Below are positions 6,203 to 7,486 of a stretch of DNA of 7,486 nt, one piece after another; positions within the stretch are counted from its first letter, which is position 1, and every line of letters starts with the position of its first letter. The translations under genes and the position numbers were made by a program. Below the pieces are notes generated by a model, which was not told where the DNA came from, searched no databases, and saw only the letters and a list, made by a program, of their open reading frames with translations. This stretch comes from Nitrospirae bacterium RBG_19FT_COMBO_42_15 (GTDB lineage Bacteria > Nitrospirota > CAKKRA01 > 9FT-COMBO-42-15). The stretch is from assembly GCA_001803815.1 (NCBI GenBank), contig MHEL01000082.1, positions 2,696 to 10,181 of the forward strand, read 5' to 3'.

Positions 6203-6255
6203 CCTCGGGCATAGCGTCAAATCTTCACCGCTCACAGCCTCGCCTTGTCCCTCTA

Positions 6256-6465
6256 TTAGACCTTCTCCCCTGCCTTTACAGCAATGCCTTTTGCATTGCT
6301 TATAACATGATAGTTTGTAACAATAGCGCCGTCGTGCCTTACAATAAAACCGCTGCCCTGACTTATGGGGTTGCCCTTTTGGTCATAGGCTATGAAAACA
6401 ACAACTGCCTTGTTGTTTTCCTTAAAAATCTTATCAGCGTCTGCAAAAGAGGCGGCTCTCCCACA
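6256..6465 (-). pseudogene. Fragment of an HtrA/trypsin-like serine protease (N-terminal catalytic-His region only)
   Basis: A 69-codon open segment begins right after the toxin stop codon, in the same frame, and ends at a TAA at 6256-6258. It has no start codon. The translation contains FADADKIFKENNKAVVVFIA, then SQGSGFIVRHDGAIVTNYHV (residues 35-54 of the segment), then ISNAKGIAVKAGEKV. SQGSGF and TNYHVI are the classic S1C protease region with the catalytic His (codon 53). The Asp and Ser of the triad, any signal peptide and any PDZ domain are absent, and nothing recognisable continues past 6256. It is a remnant left by deletion or rearrangement and cannot be an active protease. No gene is seen between 6203 and 6255. 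Confidence 0.8.
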
Positions 6466-6956
6466 TCATTCCTTTGCCTCTTTTAGAATGGCCTCATATA
6501 CATCATCACTTATCCAGAAACCATTCTCTTTAAGCCTCTTTATTAGTGGTTTAACCTCCACTAATAAACCTTTTTCTTTGGCGGCAATCAATATTCTCAA
6601 TGTCCCAGTAACTTTAATATCTCTTAGTTTAGCAATCTTTCTGCCCAATTTGTCATCCATAATGAGAGTGTCTGTTTTTAATTCCTCTGCAAGGATTATC
6701 ACTTCTGCTTCGCCATTGTCAATATCTGTCAGGAGATATTCCTTAGCCAGCTTATTCTTTATCTTTCTGGGTTTTATCCATTTTTCGGTTTTTATCTCTT
6801 TTACTCCAAAACTATCCTTACTTCCGGATAGCAATTCCTGTTTTACAGCATTAGGTATGTAAACTTCCTTAAAAAGCTTTTTTAACAGGCCTAATTGATT
6901 TATGGAAGAAGGTAGACAATTGGTGAGGTGTTAACAACAGCAATGCTCTTAGTCAA
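6466..6956 (-). pseudogene. DUF3368 (PIN-like, VapC-type) toxin broken by a one-base frameshift
   Basis: This is the partner toxin of the UPF0175 antitoxin. DUF3368 proteins are PIN-like predicted ribonucleases. A TTG at 6954-6956 overlaps the antitoxin stop by eight bases and opens a frame reading TKSIAVVNTSPIVYL, the usual N-terminus with the NTSP motif. That frame stops at 6900-6902. From about 6909 the next frame continues SSINQLGLLKKLFKEVYIPN and runs to a TGA at 6466. Adding one base near 6903-6911 (a CTTCTT tract) would restore a 163-residue protein of normal family length. Downstream motifs are intact: DIDNGEAEVIILAEE, DTLIMDDKLGRKIAK with the conserved acidic pair, and a C-terminal helical ISDDVYEAILKEAKE. 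A true mutation would inactivate the toxin. A sequencing error or programmed frameshift cannot be excluded. A short frame from a TTG at 6834 lacks the N-terminal motif and is unlikely to be a real start. Confidence 0.82.
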
Positions 6957-7200
6957 TGGCAACTTTCATGTCCTTTTCAAATTCTTCTAATGTGGAAATG
7001 GATATCTGATACTTCCCCAGTATTTTCAAAAAAGAAACCTTATCCATCCCTGCGAGTTTAGCTGCCTTTCCTGATGAGAGCTTGCCCAGTTCATAAAGTT
7101 TTACTGCCGCTGCAGTTTTTAGTTCTCTGGAGAATTCGTCTTTTGACTCTTTTAATGATATAAGTATTTCTTCAGGATATTCTATTGTCAGTGTTCCCAT
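6949..7200 (-). CDS. UPF0175-family antitoxin
   Basis: An 83-residue predicted antitoxin and DNA-binding protein. The family is commonly paired with DUF3368 toxins, as here. The start is the ATG at 7200, with GGAGG nine to ten bases upstream. Residues 1-16 form a strand and helix (LTIEYPEEILISL). Residues 25-38 are helix RELKTAAAVKLYEL, and residues 39-60 hold the signature GKLSSGKAAKLAGMDKVSFL, a helix-turn-helix-like segment. The tail LGKYQISIST (61-70) and an acidic helix fit toxin binding. It overlaps the toxin reading frame by eight bases. The gene is intact while its toxin is frameshifted, the usual direction of decay in TA loci because loss of the toxin is harmless. Confidence 0.9.
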   Translation of the reverse strand: MGTLTIEYPEEILISLKESKDEFSRELKTAAAVKLYELGKLSSGKAAKLAGMDKVSFLKILGKYQISISTLEEFEKDMKVAID

Positions 7201-7363
7201 GTTAGCCGCCCTCCTTTTTTACTGCTATTTATATCATAAATTACTTTCTGAATATTAAATAACTAAAAAGTGAAAAACATTTTGATGTCCTAATTTTCTG
7301 AACCTCTGCTCTTTTAAGGCAGTAATAATTTCCAGAGCCTTTTTACAATTACAGACTATAAAA

Positions 7364-7392
7364 AGTATAGCCCCTTTGTGAAAAGAGGTCAA
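7364..7392 (-). promoter_or_regulatory. Probable promoter of the UPF0175/DUF3368 locus, with an overlapping small inverted repeat
   Basis: On the minus strand TTGACC (7387-7392) and TATACT (7364-7369) are separated by 17 bases. The predicted start near 7357 gives a leader of about 157 bases before the ATG at 7200, long for an antitoxin. The repeat CTATA-AAAAG-TATAG (7356-7370) overlaps the -10 box and the start site and could be the autoregulatory operator. Confidence 0.65.
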
Positions 7393-7486
7393 TACAAAAA
7401 CTTATCTCAAAATCTTTATTAGACTCAGTATAATTACACCAGTGTTAATATTGAAATTTTCTATATAGGAATTTGATGAATATGGT
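7393..7486. other. Right window edge: no supported gene, possible plus-strand start
   Basis: An AGGA (7467-7470) followed by an ATG at 7476, with a TATAAT at 7429-7434 lacking a good -35, could mark the start of a plus-strand gene lying beyond the window. Only three codons are visible, so nothing can be said about a product. Confidence 0.15.

Noticed and set aside
6280..6300. 8-bp inverted repeat AGCAATGC / GCATTGCT
   Set aside because: Also within the HtrA fragment (ISNAKGIA). There is no T-tract, so it is not a convincing terminator.
6394..6420. 11-bp perfect inverted repeat GAAAACAACAA / TTGTTGTTTTC with a five-base loop
   Set aside because: It falls inside the HtrA fragment, where it encodes the conserved ENNKAVVVF stretch. 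The repeat is explained by that coding sequence and is not placed to regulate anything visible.
7255..7392. 45-codon minus-strand frame from a TTG at 7392
   Set aside because: It overlaps the predicted promoter, has no ribosome binding site, and resembles no family I recognise.

Overview
This is an AT-rich bacterial accessory region of small, mostly independent gene modules. The genes are short, tightly packed and mainly toxin-antitoxin (TA), nuclease or orphan families. At least two are decayed. Start sites mostly carry strong GGAGG-type ribosome binding sites, and several promoters match the sigma-70 consensus closely. No gene fixes the taxon. The mixture of BrnTA, HigBA, UPF0175/DUF3368, pentapeptide-repeat and HtrA-type sequences would fit an environmental Gram-negative-type bacterium such as Nitrospirota or a deltaproteobacterial lineage, but this is only an impression.

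Layout. Positions 1-915 (minus) hold most of an ADP-ribosylglycohydrolase that runs off the left edge. Positions 997-1794 and 1924-2682 (both minus) hold a DUF4145-like helical protein and, upstream of it, a winged-helix/HARE-HTH protein fused to a PD-(D/E)XK nuclease. A GGGA/TCCC hairpin with a T-tract lies between them. Positions 2914-3654 (minus) encode a secreted pentapeptide-repeat protein whose beta-helix is interrupted by a His-rich 10-residue segment. Positions 3722-4324 (minus) encode an unrecognised protein that appears to contain two ribbon-helix-helix-like units in one chain, with its own consensus promoter and an upstream palindrome.

Positions 4595-5126 (minus) are a brnT-brnA toxin-antitoxin operon. 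Its perfect TTGACA-17-TATAAT promoter contains a tandem 11-bp repeat and sits so close to the ATG that the mRNA is probably leaderless. Positions 5161-5451 hold no convincing gene. Positions 5560-6202 (plus) are a higB-higA operon, preceded by a perfect 12-bp inverted repeat just upstream of the GTG start. Positions 6256-7200 (minus) hold a third TA locus: an intact UPF0175 antitoxin, then a DUF3368 PIN-like toxin broken by a one-base frameshift, then a fragment of an HtrA-type serine protease that keeps only the catalytic-His region. A consensus-like promoter at 7364-7392 appears to drive this locus.

The three TA loci within about 2.6 kb look like separately acquired, self-regulated cassettes. 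The least explained unit, and the best candidate for an undescribed system, is the HARE-HTH/PD-(D/E)XK nuclease with the adjacent DUF4145-like protein. This could be a small restriction or abortive-infection module, but that is inference. Calls rest on reading motifs by eye; no database search was run.
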